Positions 46,610 through 59,900 of a stretch of 64,000 bases of DNA are shown here, piece by piece. Origin of the DNA: Carposina sasakii (lineage: Eukaryota; Arthropoda; Insecta; Lepidoptera; Carposinidae); the NCBI GenBank assembly GCA_014607495.2, contig CP053157.1, positions 6,634,001-6,698,000 of the forward strand. The letters run 5' to 3'. Under the pieces are notes generated by a model that saw nothing but the letters and a program-made list of their open reading frames with translations, made no database searches and was not told where the DNA came from. Each line of letters begins with the position of its first letter. Position 1 is the first letter of the stretch. The position numbers and the translations under genes were made by a program.

Positions 46610-47269
46610 GAATTCATTGAAATGTCGGGAGCTCGTAAATCATCGTCAGCGCCACCTGGCGGCGGCGACAGGATGAAAAATATCAAAACGAAACGAATAG
46701 CCTTCTCAACAAGTCGTCTTGTGTTACATTTTATGGGAAATAGGATTTAGACCTTGTAAAGTAAAAAACAGAGCTTTCGTCAAACTTTTAATTATACCCA
46801 TTGAGTTATTTATAAAAGCTTAAGAAAGGTCGCTATAATAGAGATCATTCATTAAACATTTGTAACAAAAGGGTTTTTTTATTCTAATTTTTTAAAAGGG
46901 GGTTTTTACCCAAGAGGGTATGTCAACCGCATTAACAAAAGGTTATGAGAATACATTGAAGGCTGAATAAACAAATTCTAGTTTAAATTTTGCTCAGTTT
47001 GGTATAGCCAATAAAGTTTTTGATTAGCTAACTCAATGTTTCGATAGGTTATAGTTATTTCAGTTTCGTTTGGCCTGGGGACAATACATTAATTTACCAC
47101 CTGTCTCTATGAGACTTGCATTTCCAATACCTACCTAGTTAGATATCCATTTTATTAACTTAAAATAGTGAGATACTTTCCAGTGATAGGAATATCTATT
47201 TTTTCCCCTTAATACAGTTTTTAAGTAGAGCAATAATACTATGACGATGGATCTAGCGTTTACATTAAT
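46610..47269. other. Non-coding DNA, nothing identified
   Basis: AT-rich, without a supportable frame. Confidence 0.4.
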
Positions 47270-47492
47270 AAATAAAATAAATATTCACACACTTCATAAC
47301 ACATTAACTTAGTCCTATATAAAGATCTCGAAAGTCTTGTGTTGTGGGTAGATAAGTATAGAAACATCCATGACTCGGAAATAAACATCGATATTCATCA
47401 TATTAATGTTTGCACCTACCGGGATTCGAACCCAGGACCTATGGCTTCGAAGGCAGGGCCACATCTACTACACCAATCGGCTGTGCAACATG
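47270..47492 (-). mobile_element. tRNA-derived SINE (family S1), near full length
   Basis: On the minus strand a tRNA-like head (47411-47480) reads GCCGATTGGTGTAGTAGATG, then GGGTTCGAATCCCGGTAGGT (B box). It is followed by the body AACATTAATATGATGAATAT, TTTCCGAGTCATGGATGTTT and an ATTT-rich tail. The stem halves do not pair as a true tRNA acceptor, so this is a SINE head. Confidence 0.8.
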
Positions 47493-48510
47493 ATTTATTC
47501 CTAAGTCATAAATCATTGTTATTCTCAAGCAAACACTAGGTAGATACGAATCTTAGACATTACTCTGTAGTACCTACTAATCTGCTTATAGAACATAGCA
47601 GTACCTAGTAATACCTAAGTAAATGATGCGTAGCTTCGCTTCGTCGGTAAATCCTTATACCTAGAGCATTATCTTGGTCTAGACCTCGCGCTAAGGGGCT
47701 TAATACCTGTACCTTTAACACATACGCGGTTTCTGAGAGATTTTTGTTCCGTAAGTACTGTAATTTTACCTACTTAGGCTTTGGGGTGCTAAGCTCTACA
47801 AATGAAATTTCTTCGTGGATTTATTTAATGTACAATATTATGTAGGATATATGTCTGTAGGATGTCAAAGAAGGGGTATATTAATTGAAGTACTATGAAA
47901 ATAGTGGAATAGCTAGTTTAGGATGAAAAATATCTTATAAATATATTTCTTATTTATTTTATATATTATAATATTTATATATTATAAAATAAATATATTT
48001 CCGGAAATATAAATTATGAGAATAATATTCTCAACATATTATGTTCTGTATTGTGGAGTATTTTATAGTTTCGCCATACATACTATCTGTGCTACACTCT
48101 GTATACACAATTTTTAAGTAAGTATACAAAAAAGTTTTTTCCTCCATACTTCCTGCAATTATTCCAACATTGGTCATTGTATTCTATAAGAAAATGGTGT
48201 GCATATCAAATAGGCTAGTACCTAATTTAGCTAGCTCTAAAATATTATCACTTTGGATAAAACAAGGTATCATGACACAAGGTACGCTTTCAGACCTGAT
48301 AAACATGGCTATACGTAGCTCAAAGCTTCCGCTGATGAGATGTGTAAATAGCTGGAGACTAAATGAAGGTACATCATTCACACGAAAATATCCAGGTTTA
48401 ACTACATGGAACTAAAGTTCTTTGGCACAGTAATAGCCGTATAAAGGTAGGTAACATGTTTTCCTGCGGGGACAATTTGAAACCATACAAACACTAACCA
48501 TTCATGATAA
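47493..48510. other. Non-coding DNA with an AT palindrome
   Basis: At 47939-48000, AAATATATTT plus ATTTATTTTATATATTATA is mirrored by TATATATTATAAAATAAAT and ATATATTT, giving a long AT hairpin. The frame at 48170-48415 has no recognised similarity. Confidence 0.45.
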
Positions 48511-48770
48511 CATACATACATATAGTCACGCCTTTATCCCTTACGGGGTAGGCAGAGCACCAAGGGCCGATAGGACCACATGGTGCCACTTCTGACCAAT
48601 TTTGAGGGTATAGTTGAGATGTACAAGTTCGGTTAGTAGTGACAGGTGGTCAGCCCATCGCCTACAAAACACCAAGACCCTCTTGTCCTTCTACTGACTT
48701 GTACAGTATGCCTGGAAAGAGAAGCAGCTGTAGTATTATACGTTTTTTTTACTCCCAGAGCAGCATAGAA
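48511..48770 (+). repeat. Dispersed repeat family R2, full-length copy
   Basis: It shares every block with the copy at 42350, including TGGTGCCACTTCTGACCAAT and CCATCGCCTACAAAACACCA, and ends CCCAGAGCAGCATAGAA. Confidence 0.75.
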
Positions 48771-50970
48771 GAAAAAATGATGAAAATAGAATAGTATAAT
48801 ATGTCCTCTATGATATGACGAGAAACTGCGGTAAATCTAGTGCTAGATAGTGCTGCAACAACACACCACATCTTTATACCTATTACCTTCATATTAGTCA
48901 TCTAAAACGAGGATATCTAAATCATAGTATTTGTTCCGTTCAGGGTTTAAATTTGGTTACGTTTACGCAGATAACACACATATAGACTCGGTTGTGTTCC
49001 CGCAATGGGGTACCCGGAACTGCAGGATCACAAGGGAGATCCCACAGGCATCACAGCCAGCATAGTGGGGACAAATTGTTACGTTATATTTTTGAAAAAT
49101 GTTCATCTTGCATTCAAACGCAGAAATACCTATATAGAGTGAACGGCCCACCCTTCATCGCTGGTAAACAAACTCTGCATAGATGTTAATTCGTTATCTA
49201 ATTAGTTGAATTGCCTCGAGGTGCTGATGCAGCCAGACTCTAGTGTAAACAGGTGTAAACATCTAATGAACCGGTATTTTGTAGATAGTGCTGTAAATTC
49301 GAGAAAGTGTATTTATCCATTTCCACCTTGATGATCGTTTGTTTTATGTTTTATTTTTTACGAAGCACATTATCAAGTTTTATATTATATTGCCTTCCAG
49401 AATTCGTACGCGTGAGTGAGCATTGCACCCGTGTGAATCCGGCGCGGGTCCCAAGTTATACGTCTTGAATCACTCTATCTATTAACAAAACCGCATCAAA
49501 ATCCGTAGGCATACATGGGGACAGACAGACAGCGGGACGACTTTATTTTATAATAAGTAGTGATGATGATTGTTAATAATTTAGTTAGTGATGCTATATG
49601 TTTTACCATTTTGTTGTTCAAAGCTCGATTTACAATCATTAACAAAAAAATAGCCAAAAGAAAACACTCAGCAAAATTAAATGGTGTTTAGTTAGATTTG
49701 GTGTTTAGTCAGGTTTAAATTAACTATAGTTTCGACCTCCCATAAAAAATATTTAGCGCCTAGTTAATCTGAAATCGGTTGTATTGACTCTTCAGTTCCA
49801 CGTAATCTATTTTTGACAATATTACCAGGCCGCGTGTCGCGAATGCGAGGAAATTCACTTACAGGCGAGACCAGGCGCGAAGTTTAAAGGAAATTATATT
49901 CTGAACAGATTATCTAGCTAATTTCCTAGCTACAGCCTAAGCTATTTCCTCGCTGAGACGCTCGAAATATAGAAGAAAAATAATGGTGGAGAAATGAAAA
50001 CTTTGCAACAAGTCTGATGGAGCTGACATTTATAATTTAAGAGAGTTGAAAATCATCGTATGATATCCGTGAGCTTTGGTAATTGTCGCAGTCGCCTTCA
50101 GCTCGTGCTTGCAACAAAGCCTCATTCTTACTAAGCTCATCTGTATCATTATAACAATAGCTACTATTTTAGCTAATTGAAGTGAAAGTACAAACTTTAA
50201 TTCATTCATTCCATAAATTATTAAAGTTAAAGACTTCAGATATCCGCATTTCGATTTAGCCTTAGCAAACCCTCTTCTTCGCAGTATTAACAGTGTTATA
50301 ATTTTTTTTTTCGGTAGATATAGACGTTGATCGTGTTATTGTAAAGAAATTCTTAGGCATTGTTTTAGAATAAGGAGGCTTTTATTCAAACTTTGGCAGG
50401 TGATCTAAACATCTGTCAACTATCATAAACGGAGCGGTGTTTAAAGTATGTTTAACCTTAGACGCGATTTTGCCTCATAGTTTGAGTAAACATCAATGCA
50501 TACCAGAAGGTAAATAGTGAATATATGTAAGCTATTCTATGATGTTCCTGGAATCCTTATGATCTTGAAACATTGTCCCTGCGGTTACCTATATTATACT
50601 ACCGTAAGTTCAAAATTCTTTACTCTACAAATAAGGACCAATATAGTAATAATAAAGTTTATGTGGAGCTACGGAAATATTTGGGATATTGTGAGCAAAC
50701 TAAAATAGGATGTCTCAAGAATTTATAGACAATTTTGGAATATTTTATTGTATCAGGTGTTAATATTTGGTAGTTCAAATTTTCTAATAGTATTTATCGG
50801 GCCATATACCGTCCGCTGACCCTCGACCGGCCCCCTGATTACGTAAAAGCAATAGCATAGCTAACGTGACCATTTATTTTTTGACTCAAAACGGGACATT
50901 GGTTTATAGGTCAAATTATAGGTAGTCAATGAAAAAAAAACACTTTTATAAAGTTATTTATATACCTATA
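48771..50970. other. Repeat debris, no gene
   Basis: A family R3 fragment at 49005-49085 reads AATGGGGTACCCGGAACTGC then GGATCACAAGGGAGA. At 49380-49560 lies a block ending AACCGCATCAAAATCCGTAG, CATGGGGACAGACAGACAGC and a GATGATGAT tail, probably a short retroposon. The remainder is AT-rich without a supportable exon. Confidence 0.4.
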
Positions 50971-51242
50971 CAGGGTATTTTTTCATTGCCACCATTTACG
51001 AGAGGTACGTCCTCTATAACACGTGAAATAAAGTAAGTTTATTCAATTTTAAAAACTTAACTTTTTGTTGTATTAATAAATGGTCTCTAGTGTTTGCATT
51101 GATGGGAGATTTTAAAGTTTTTTCGGGGAAAAATGCACGTAGACACGCGTCCACATTGACTTTAGACCTTAATATCTTGAAGACCAGACATTTCCCAGGT
51201 AGAGGAGAATGCGTGGTATTCAGAGACGTTGACGTAGTTGCC
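50971..51242 (+). repeat. Family D element, diverged
   Basis: CAGGGTATTTTTTCATTGCC at the left and ACCAGACATTTCCCAGGTAG near the right match the 20558 element in order. The right end is not clean. Confidence 0.55.
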
Positions 51243-54013
51243 GGTACTGAATATGTTGAAATAAGTATTGATGAAAGTAGTAGCGCGAGCGAAGCGAGCG
51301 CGAAATTTTTACGGTTTTTTCGCACACAAGTTGCCATTTATTTTTTGGAAAATGCAGACTATGTATGGGAAGTCTGATGTAGGTGAAGCGAATGAGAATA
51401 AAATTATTTGCTACTTTCTACTGTTAAATATTCGATTATGGCGGCGGCCAGGGCGGTGGCCGGCTATCTGCTACTCAATTTTTTGTGCGGTCTCTAAAAA
51501 CAGGACAATTTTGCGTCCCACAGTCCATGTCGGGGACACCGGGACAGTTGACTGTAAAACGGGACTTTTACGTAAACGAAACGGGACTGTAATAAGGGGG
51601 CGGGTCTCGAGTCTTGGATCTGGTTTCTCATCGCCTCGCAACTAACTAACTTTATAACTATTTTATTACATACATACATTTAATGACGTCAAAATAATAA
51701 CACATAAATTTTTAAAGAGCTAAGTAACTATCTTAATTTATGTTCTTAATATTATAATTATATTATTTAATTATCATGGTACAATAAAGTTATTACATAC
51801 ATAAATAACCTTTTTCCCGGAGGAGTAGATATTTGCTACGGCCCGGACACACCTCTTTCGCTTCATCTAAGTACTTTAATGATAATCTTCATACTGATTG
51901 CATTAGGCTACCAATTGGCTGTACCCACATACCTACGTGTGTAAAGAGCTATTTTCCCGGTTTAAAAACTATATTTGTACCTGACAAGCAGCGCGGCGCG
52001 GCGGTAGGCTCACTCATTTTCAGTTGTGCAGAAGTGTGCAAATTCTTCTCTCGTAAAAATGCATGTAACAAAAGTACCTATATATCGCTTATGGAATATC
52101 ACGCTATACTTTTGCTAAAAACTAATAATAAAATCCGAGCAGAAATTTCCAGACAAATGTAGCATAAAACTCGGGTTTTCGTAATATCACCGTTGCCGTA
52201 TGGATCACAATATGCCACCACGACGAGAGTGTGAAATTACGAAGTTCGCCCGCAAAATTGTAATCCCCGTTAGACGTCAAACTATGCTTTCTACACGGCA
52301 ACAGTTCTCAGCTATGCGAATTGCTAATATTCCTCTCACAAGTTGTATTTCTCGTACCGCATAGTTAGTTCATTTTCATACATGTATAGTATACCTCTAT
52401 GTATGTGAGAGTTAACTATATAGTATCACTGTAGATAATAAGGTACTTTAAGAAGAGAACTTATGCTTGAGAACATGTCTTTATATTTGGGTACGAGCAT
52501 ACTTAACCTTACGACCGATTGGTGCAGTTGATGATCCCGGCAGAAGAAATGATTAATTTGATGAATATCGCAATTTTTTCCGAGTCATGGATATTTCTAC
52601 TTTATTTAGTATACAGAGTATGGGTGACAGCCAGGCAAATACTGAAATGCTGAACAAGTACCAATTTACAGTACAAAACACTAAAGTTGAATATTATATT
52701 TACTTGAAACATGTTGAGGTTCGTATTCGTAAACTTTTCAAAGAGAGTTGGGGTGTCAATATAATTAAATTATATTTCGAAATAGACAACTCTCCAAAAT
52801 AATAATTTTGAGCAGTCTCTCTAGTCTATACCACAAGTATTACGCCTCCACGATTTCAATGAAAACAACTTCAAATACACTACAACCTCAGCGTCTATTA
52901 TTTTCCATATCGATACCTTGAGTCTCAAATGGCGTAATCACCAAATCGTCACTTTTCAGGAGAGCCGAAACAAAAAAAAATTATAAAAAAATTGATATCT
53001 TTTTAACTAATAGTGCTATTAAAATAAATCTTGGATGCAATAAACTGATATCGCGAACTTTATTATATGGTTATACGGAATTTAAGATTCAAACAGTATT
53101 TGCAAAAATGTTTTGTGAAAACGCCAAAAAAATGTTGTTAACTTGGCGTTTACGACCCAATTTTTTGTATAAATTGGCGTTTACAACCCAAAAAAGGCTG
53201 TTTTCTAAAAACTTTACACCTTAAGTTTTTAAAAAACAAGTTTGTAGTTTATAACTATTATAAAAATTGGGTTAAAAACATATAAAAAAATTTTATAATT
53301 TTTTTATATGTTATAAAAACATACAAACATTAGACAAGATAGTGACTAAACATAGTTACACAGAGAGTGTACAATGGCGAGCTTATCTCTTTAAGAGATT
53401 TCTTCCAGCAAACTTAAACAAACAATTTTTGTTATAACCTTGTCACTGGTCATTAACATCTGTCCCCGCTATTAACGTGGATGTGGGGTCTCCTTTATGA
53501 TCCTGTAGCTCTATCTACCCCATTTCGGGTATACAGCCGTATCTATATGTATGTATATATGTGTGTGTAATTTTTAGATGTTCATGAAACCTACTGGTGT
53601 AAATCTCACTGTCTGAGATCAGGTTGCTCATTTATTACAAGATTACAAGGATCAATTATTACAATTCTTAACCATTATCATCTAAGACAGCATCCATCAC
53701 CCTACTTGTAACTGTACCTGAATGGGTCCCATTCTTCTATGCTGTTGACACAAGGCAAAGGAAGTAAACTCTCCCGCCATTACCCGTAGACACAATCCGG
53801 TAGAAGTGCCCTCAAATGAGCAAACACTATTATCAAACCCCGAGAAGGGAGGGCAGATTTCCCTGGAGAGCCCTTCTCCTGAAAATGTCGGAGGAATGAC
53901 CGTGGTGGGCGTGCAGGGATTTTTTTAAGGGCAACGGACACACATTTTTAAAAGCTGTCTTTCATTGAGCTAAATTATTACCTACGTTTTTATTGTCTCC
54001 TTAACCTAATACG
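51243..54013. other. Repeat-rich DNA, no gene
   Basis: It holds GCGCGAGCGAAGCGAGCGC (51283), a family R2-related fragment (51793-51880), an S1 SINE fragment (about 52545-52605, TTTCCGAGTCATGGATATTT), duplicated TTGGCGTTTAC words near 53145-53190, a perfect 16-bp inverted repeat (53277-53312), a family R3 fragment (53455-53530) and a block around 53590-53940 that resembles a retroelement 3' region. No exon is supportable. Confidence 0.4.
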
Positions 54014-54376
54014 GAATGATTTTTGGTCGTCAATATTCCCGAAAACTATGAAATCTCCTCACCATCACGATAATTTTTCTCCATGGAAGCATACCTGGGA
54101 AGTGTTTAGTTCCCAAGATATTAGGGTCCAAAGTCGAGTAAATAGACTGCGTTTTTCTGCATAAATGCACAAAGACGCGCGTAACAAGATTTTTTTACGA
54201 GAATAATATCTGTCTATGAAAAAACTAGCATAAACACTGGATACTATAAATTTCGCCCGATCAAGTAATTTTTTTTTTTATTTACATCGCTTCCCGGCAT
54301 TTTTTTTTTGGCATAAACTTACTTTATTTGATGTATAGAGTACGTACTCTTCGTTAAGGGTGGCAACAAAAAAACT
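54014..54376 (-). mobile_element. Family D element, reversed
   Basis: It reads AATGATTTTTGGTCGTCAAT at one end and TTCGTTAAGGGTGGCAACAA at the other, with AAACACTTCCCAGGTATGCT on the minus strand as in the 20558 copy. Confidence 0.65.
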
Positions 54377-55349
54377 AGGCTTATTGCGTACTATCTGTAG
54401 CCCGCGACTTCGCCCGCGGACTACTGAATGTTGCCTATGTCGTACTCTATTAGGAGCGTTAGGAGTACGCAAATAGAGTGTATGCTTAATTTTAAGAAAA
54501 TGGGCTCAATAAATAAAGCGACTAAATAAACAATATTCAGATTTTAGAAACTTTTATTAAAACAAGCGTTTATTATTTGTTAATAACAAGAACTGATCGA
54601 ATCAAACGAGCCCAAACTCGGATGATGTTGCTTCCAGCTCCATCATCAGATCAGCTCTAGGTCTTAAATAAGGGGCTTTGTCATCCGATTTATACATGCA
54701 TGCAAAATTTCGGCTCAATCGGAAACCGGGAAGTGGATCAAATTTAACTTGCAAGATTTGGTTACAAACAACGGGACACGTGAAACTAAATAAAAGCTTA
54801 TAAAAACAAACAAACAAACTTACTTTCGCATTTATAATATTAGGTCAGATCTTCAACCCAAAATCAAAATAACTTTCAGATATTATTTTCTACTCTAGCT
54901 TCTAAAACCTCTAGCCTTCTTACTTATCAATAAACCACTAGATAGTGCTCTAAGCTTTCCAGTCTACCAAAAGTGAACCAGAATATTGTAGGTATATCAT
55001 GTCTGAATATTAAGCGTATCTGAAAATCTGTGTTCAGGGAAATATTCATAGACGCTTTTAGAATCATTTCCAATATGTGCACCTCTATTAATCGAGTTTC
55101 ATGCACCACTGGTATATTTTTCTCGTCAACGAGCAAAATGGTTTATTATTAGACTAGAAGCTGTTAATAATTTTTAATAAAATTTTGATACTGCAGTTTT
55201 ATAGTACCTACCCATCTTCCCCAGTAGGTACGAGGAGTTTATTATGAATTAAATGTATTTTTGAAGGTGATGTATATGGAAGTAAAGTATAAAGATAATG
55301 TAAGTACAATACGTTTTCGCCGATTAATATATGGAAAATGATCATCTTC
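54377..55349. other. Repeat debris, no gene
   Basis: Positions 54560-54840 contain ATGCATGCAAAATTTCGGCT and CAATCGGAAACCGGGAAGTG, which read like a short lepidopteran retroposon. The rest was not identified. Confidence 0.4.
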
Positions 55350-55585
55350 CTACTAATATTACAAACGCGAAAGTTTGTAAGTATGGATGGATGGATGGAT
55401 GTTTGTTACTCTTTCACGTAAAAACGGCTGGAGCCATTTTAATAAAATTTGGTATGGAGTTAGCTGACACACTGTATTAACACATAGGTTTTTTATTACG
55501 GGAAAATATTTTTATGCCGGATAATTTCGACATTTTATTTTTCTGCAGTCTACGCGGACGAAGTGTTCCACTTCATCCACTAGTA
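55350..55585 (+). repeat. Dispersed repeat related to family R1
   Basis: It begins CTACTAATATTACAAACGCG, contains a GGAT tandem tract (55384-55401), and ends with CTACGCGGACGAAGTG and CATCCACTAG. Confidence 0.6.
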
Positions 55586-56155
55586 TGTAATAAATAATAA
55601 AATAAACTGAAGCTTTAAATTTTGTCAAAACGCGTTTTGTGATCAGGATCAACAGTAAAATTATAGCATTCTGTCCTATTTACAATGAATAGTAGTATTT
55701 AAGATATCTGATTTCCTTTCCTCATTCTTTACCGAGAACTTTTTCAAATCCTTTCATAAAATATTGTCGATTCGCCCTAACTAGTGTGCTCTTTTATACA
55801 AGAAGTTTCATTGGCTTCTGGGATATACAGTGCTGTTGGCACCACTGAACGCCGGCAATTTTCCCTCCAACAAAACAGGCCTGCCAACTGCACTAAGCAA
55901 AATAGCTACAAAATATCGCAGCCTCCAATTTCAGCAGCTATATTTTTCACATCATAAAAGTTTATTTTTCGTAGGGCTACCATAGACCAGACATGCAGTT
56001 TAGGCATCCTTCCAGATTGTATTGGGTCGTAAATTTTAATCTTTCTCTCCACTATTTAGCTGCAGATGCCACGCCGTTTGATAACAAGGTCTCTGCATTA
56101 AATGTAGGTATGATAGGAAGAATTAAATGTAGGTATGCAATAACATTTACAGCCT
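55586..56155. other. Non-coding DNA, nothing identified
   Basis: Includes a tandem pair of TAAATGTAGGTATG words near 56100. No exon. Confidence 0.4.
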
Positions 56156-56161
56156 TTTATT
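56156..56161 (-). promoter_or_regulatory. Candidate poly(A) signal of the protease gene
   Basis: TTTATT on plus reads AATAAA on the minus strand, about 390 bp after the stop codon. It is a reasonable but unproven end of the 3' UTR. Confidence 0.35.
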
Positions 56162-56553
56162 GTTTTCCCGTGTGCTAAATAATTCTCCCAGAAACAAGAA
56201 TGTACCTAACTAAAACTATTAAATTTGCAGGGAAACATTTTAATATAATGAATGACACACATGCCTTTTTCATACTTTGTAATTTTCCTGTTTAATTTAC
56301 AGTATGGTAGGTAACCCTGACTTCGCGTAGTAAAGCCTAGCTTTATAGGGGAGTTCAGCAACAATCATTCAGTTCTGAAGTATGATTTAGCAACAATCAT
56401 TCAGAACCTATATAATTTTGACCATTAACCGTGCAAAAGGAAAAGAGTGAAGTATGATTTAGTACTTAAATAGTTCATTAAATAAACTGTTATGAGGGTA
56501 ATATCTCTTTAATTTATATGTTTTGAGTTCACTTCAAAATGAGGTTCATAGCT

Positions 56554-56951
56554 TTAAAATTTCTTCATCTTCTTCTTCAAAATCCAATCCAAGTAATGAT
56601 ACACATTGGTGTACAGCGATGGCACCGATGTACCGCAAGGCGAATCTGCGCGTTTTCCACTAACTACACCAGACACGTAATACTTTCCTTCGTAAAGCAT
56701 CATTAGTGGCCCGCCCGAGTCTCCTTTGCAAGTGTCTTCCCCGGTATATCCTGCCGCACAAAGGTGCCGTCTAGTTAGGAATGGGTAGTGTCTTTTGCAG
56801 TCTCTTTGCTCTACCAGGTTGACTACAGTTGATTGTTTGACGTCAGACGTGTACTGTCCATCTCGGCCCCAACCGGCGACTGCTACGCGAAGATTGGAAA
56901 AGTTCGGGGTGTCGATGTCAATTGGCGGTAAGCAGATTGGTCGGATGAATT
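56554..56951 (-). CDS. Protease exon 7: catalytic Ser and C-terminus
   Basis: Acceptor ACATTTCAG. It encodes EFIRPICLPP, AGWGRDGQ, HLCAAG, GEDTCKGDSGGPLM with the catalytic Ser, and a basic Lys-rich end WILKKKMKKF before the stop. All the expected cysteines of the S1 core are present. Confidence 0.94.
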
Positions 56952-59900
56952 CTGAAATGTTTTTTTTATTTCTTCTTTTATCTTGTAACATGTATTTTTT
57001 GTGTGTGTGCAATAAAGAATAATAAGAAGAAGAATTCCTTTTCTAGTATGTGAACGATAAAGTTTGATACGATTCGATACGGTGCAATGTACCTTATTTG
57101 TTTGTTGCGTAACAACAAGAACTTCATTTTCATAACAATAAAATTCGTAGTTTATTTTAACAGTGTTTTATAAGATAATCTATAATATACAAATGAATCC
57201 TTATTTTTGTTGGTAAGCGCGGATCTCGAGGACGACTGAACCGATTTCGCTAATTCTTTTTTAGCGTATTCCTTGAAGTACAGGGATGGTTTTAACGGAG
57301 AGATTATTTTAAAAAATGCGTAAAAAATTCTAAAAACAACCCTTTTCTATACTTGCATATAAACAATTTGTTTGAAATTTGAAAGTTCGAATATTAGTAA
57401 AGAGATTCCGGGAAGGCAAAACAAATTGAGTGACGTTAGTTCAAATGCGTGGGAGAGGACAACGTCTGTCGGGTCCGCTAGTTATTAATAAAGTTAAAAC
57501 AAACAATGATTTGTGTTCCGGAGTCTGACAGAAGTTATATTAAGAAAAAACAGAAGGAGTTCCTATAAGTGCGACAAGATTACCTGTTTACGTCGCGTTA
57601 GTGGAAACTCGTATAAGTGCAATGTCGGTATGTAATTTAAAGTTATATAAGTATTTATTTTATAATATATTTTACAGCAAAAATGTCTCTATTGATTTAT
57701 TAAAATTTATTTAGTATTTATTATGCACGAGTAAGTGTAAATTTTATTCGGAATCATGAGCGTGTTGCATGCTAAGTACTTCTTTCTTACAATTTATTTC
57801 TCTATCGCTCTTCCTAGGTTATTTTGCAGCATACTTATTTTATTTTTCATAGATAACCACATAATTCAAATTAAACTATAGAGTTACCGGTATAAGGAGC
57901 GCTGCCTCTAAGCCGTATTAACGCGATGTCGTTCTGTAGTTTGGAATCATCGTATCCAGGATGAGGGACGACATTCTCCGCCTGCATTATGATATTCTCC
58001 ACGCAGCGTTTGCCCTCTTCGAAGGTCTCCACACAATCCATTGGGAAGGTGCGTTTGTCATATTCTGCTAGGTAGACATCGACCCTGAATTAAGAAGATT
58101 GTAAGTCTCAGTCCCTAATAGCCTGGAAATTCTTAAGAATGTGAGTGACCGACATTACTGTACCTCGTCCTAGGAGTACCTCGTCCTTTCTTGTTGGACT
58201 GAGCATAAAATCTTCATAATATTAAAATATATTCTAAACCATAGATTATCTAGGGCACTACTTTTATGAAGCGCTGCACTTTGATGTTTTTTACACTCAT
58301 GATTAAAACTACCTACTTGCTAACTCTTGCTCCTTCCTCAACGACGCAATGAGCTGCCGTCAGGATATACTTGGCGCTGATGATGGAACCTCCGCAGCTA
58401 AATGCCGATTCTCTGTTGCCATAGTTGAAGATCGTTTTCAGGAGTGCCAACCATGGGAATTGGCCTAACTCAGTTCGTTTTCCACCTAAAAGAATGAGTA
58501 TTATGGTATTCTATATTTGTCGCTGGCTATATCAATAGAAACGTCCTGCTTTAAGAGATCATTGGTAACCACTCTCAAATAGAATATTATATCAGTTGAA
58601 TCATGCCTCCATACGAGTGGGGTCTACTATGGGACACAAGAGCGTTTTTAGGGGATGAGCTGGATATTTGATATTGATGTCATATCTAGCCCGTTAGCAC
58701 TTACTTACCCATTTATAATCGTAATAGTAGCATTATGATAGTATTATAGGTAAACGTTAAAGTTAGTGAGAACATGTTTTTCAATCATTTACATGGATCT
58801 TATGAAACTTGGAGTAGGTTGCTATATCAATTTTGAGTACAGACAATGTTGTTTACGCTGTCTTACCTGTAATTCTATTGTCAAGGGTCACAGTAACTTG
58901 ACTGTCATTAGCAGCTCTGATTCTTCGTCGTCCATAACCAGAACCGCCCCAAATGGGACGGTCTTCGGTATTTTGGTTCCAATTACTGTTAGCACGCTTT
59001 CCATAATGTGCATTTGGTGAGCCTATGTGAGGTGCAAAGCGAATGAGACAGGTGGAAGTGTGATGTTAGCAAGTGAGAAAATAAGATATTTTATTAGAAT
59101 GGTGAAATTGAAAACTACAACCATTACAGCCACATTACAGCTAAGTGTGATAGCTAAGGTTTGACAAAGGGTGATCAAAAAGATAGAAGAGAAGATATTA
59201 TTCGATGAAATAAAACCTACAGAATTCTAGTTATATCACGTTTCTATTATCGAGATAACTAAACGTGTTATTTAATATTACCAATACCGATGCATTATAA
59301 ATTACTTAATCACTTAATACCAAATTTAGATAAAATGCGCTCAAAATCCCCGGGGAAAATTGTATTGAGTAACAAATTATTTACTGACAACACATAGACA
59401 TTAATTACTCATGTAACGGCTAGTTGTCAACGGATTAACCCGTAAAAGTTAGGAAGGTATTATCTCTCCAATCTTTACTTCACGTTACTACTAATTTATA
59501 TTGCGTACTACATATTATTTCTCCATGTTATGCCATCGAAAAACGAGTGAATAACGACGCATTATCTAAATTCAGAGATCAATTTAGATGTTCATTATTT
59601 TTATGTAACTGATGGTCTTCCTAAATAATAAGACACATTACTCACCAATAATCCTATCAGCCGCCTCATCCCTCCCACAACATCCTGTATCAGGAGTTGG
59701 AGGTAAGCTGGTCATCGTACACTGACCTGACCCACTGGGTCTGTTATACCCCTGACCCTGGTTATTAGGGCGTGACATAAAGTATGGGTTCTCGGTCCTA
59801 GGCTGGTAAGGGCGTTGAATTTGCTGACTTCTTCTATTGCCACTAACATAGCCTAAAGGACGACGATGTTGACTGTACTTCTCTTCGTTATCATCGTATT

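Noticed and set aside
51283..51302. Regulatory palindrome GCGCGAGCGAAGCGAGCGC
   Set aside because: This type of word appears as part of dispersed repeats; no evidence of regulation at this site.
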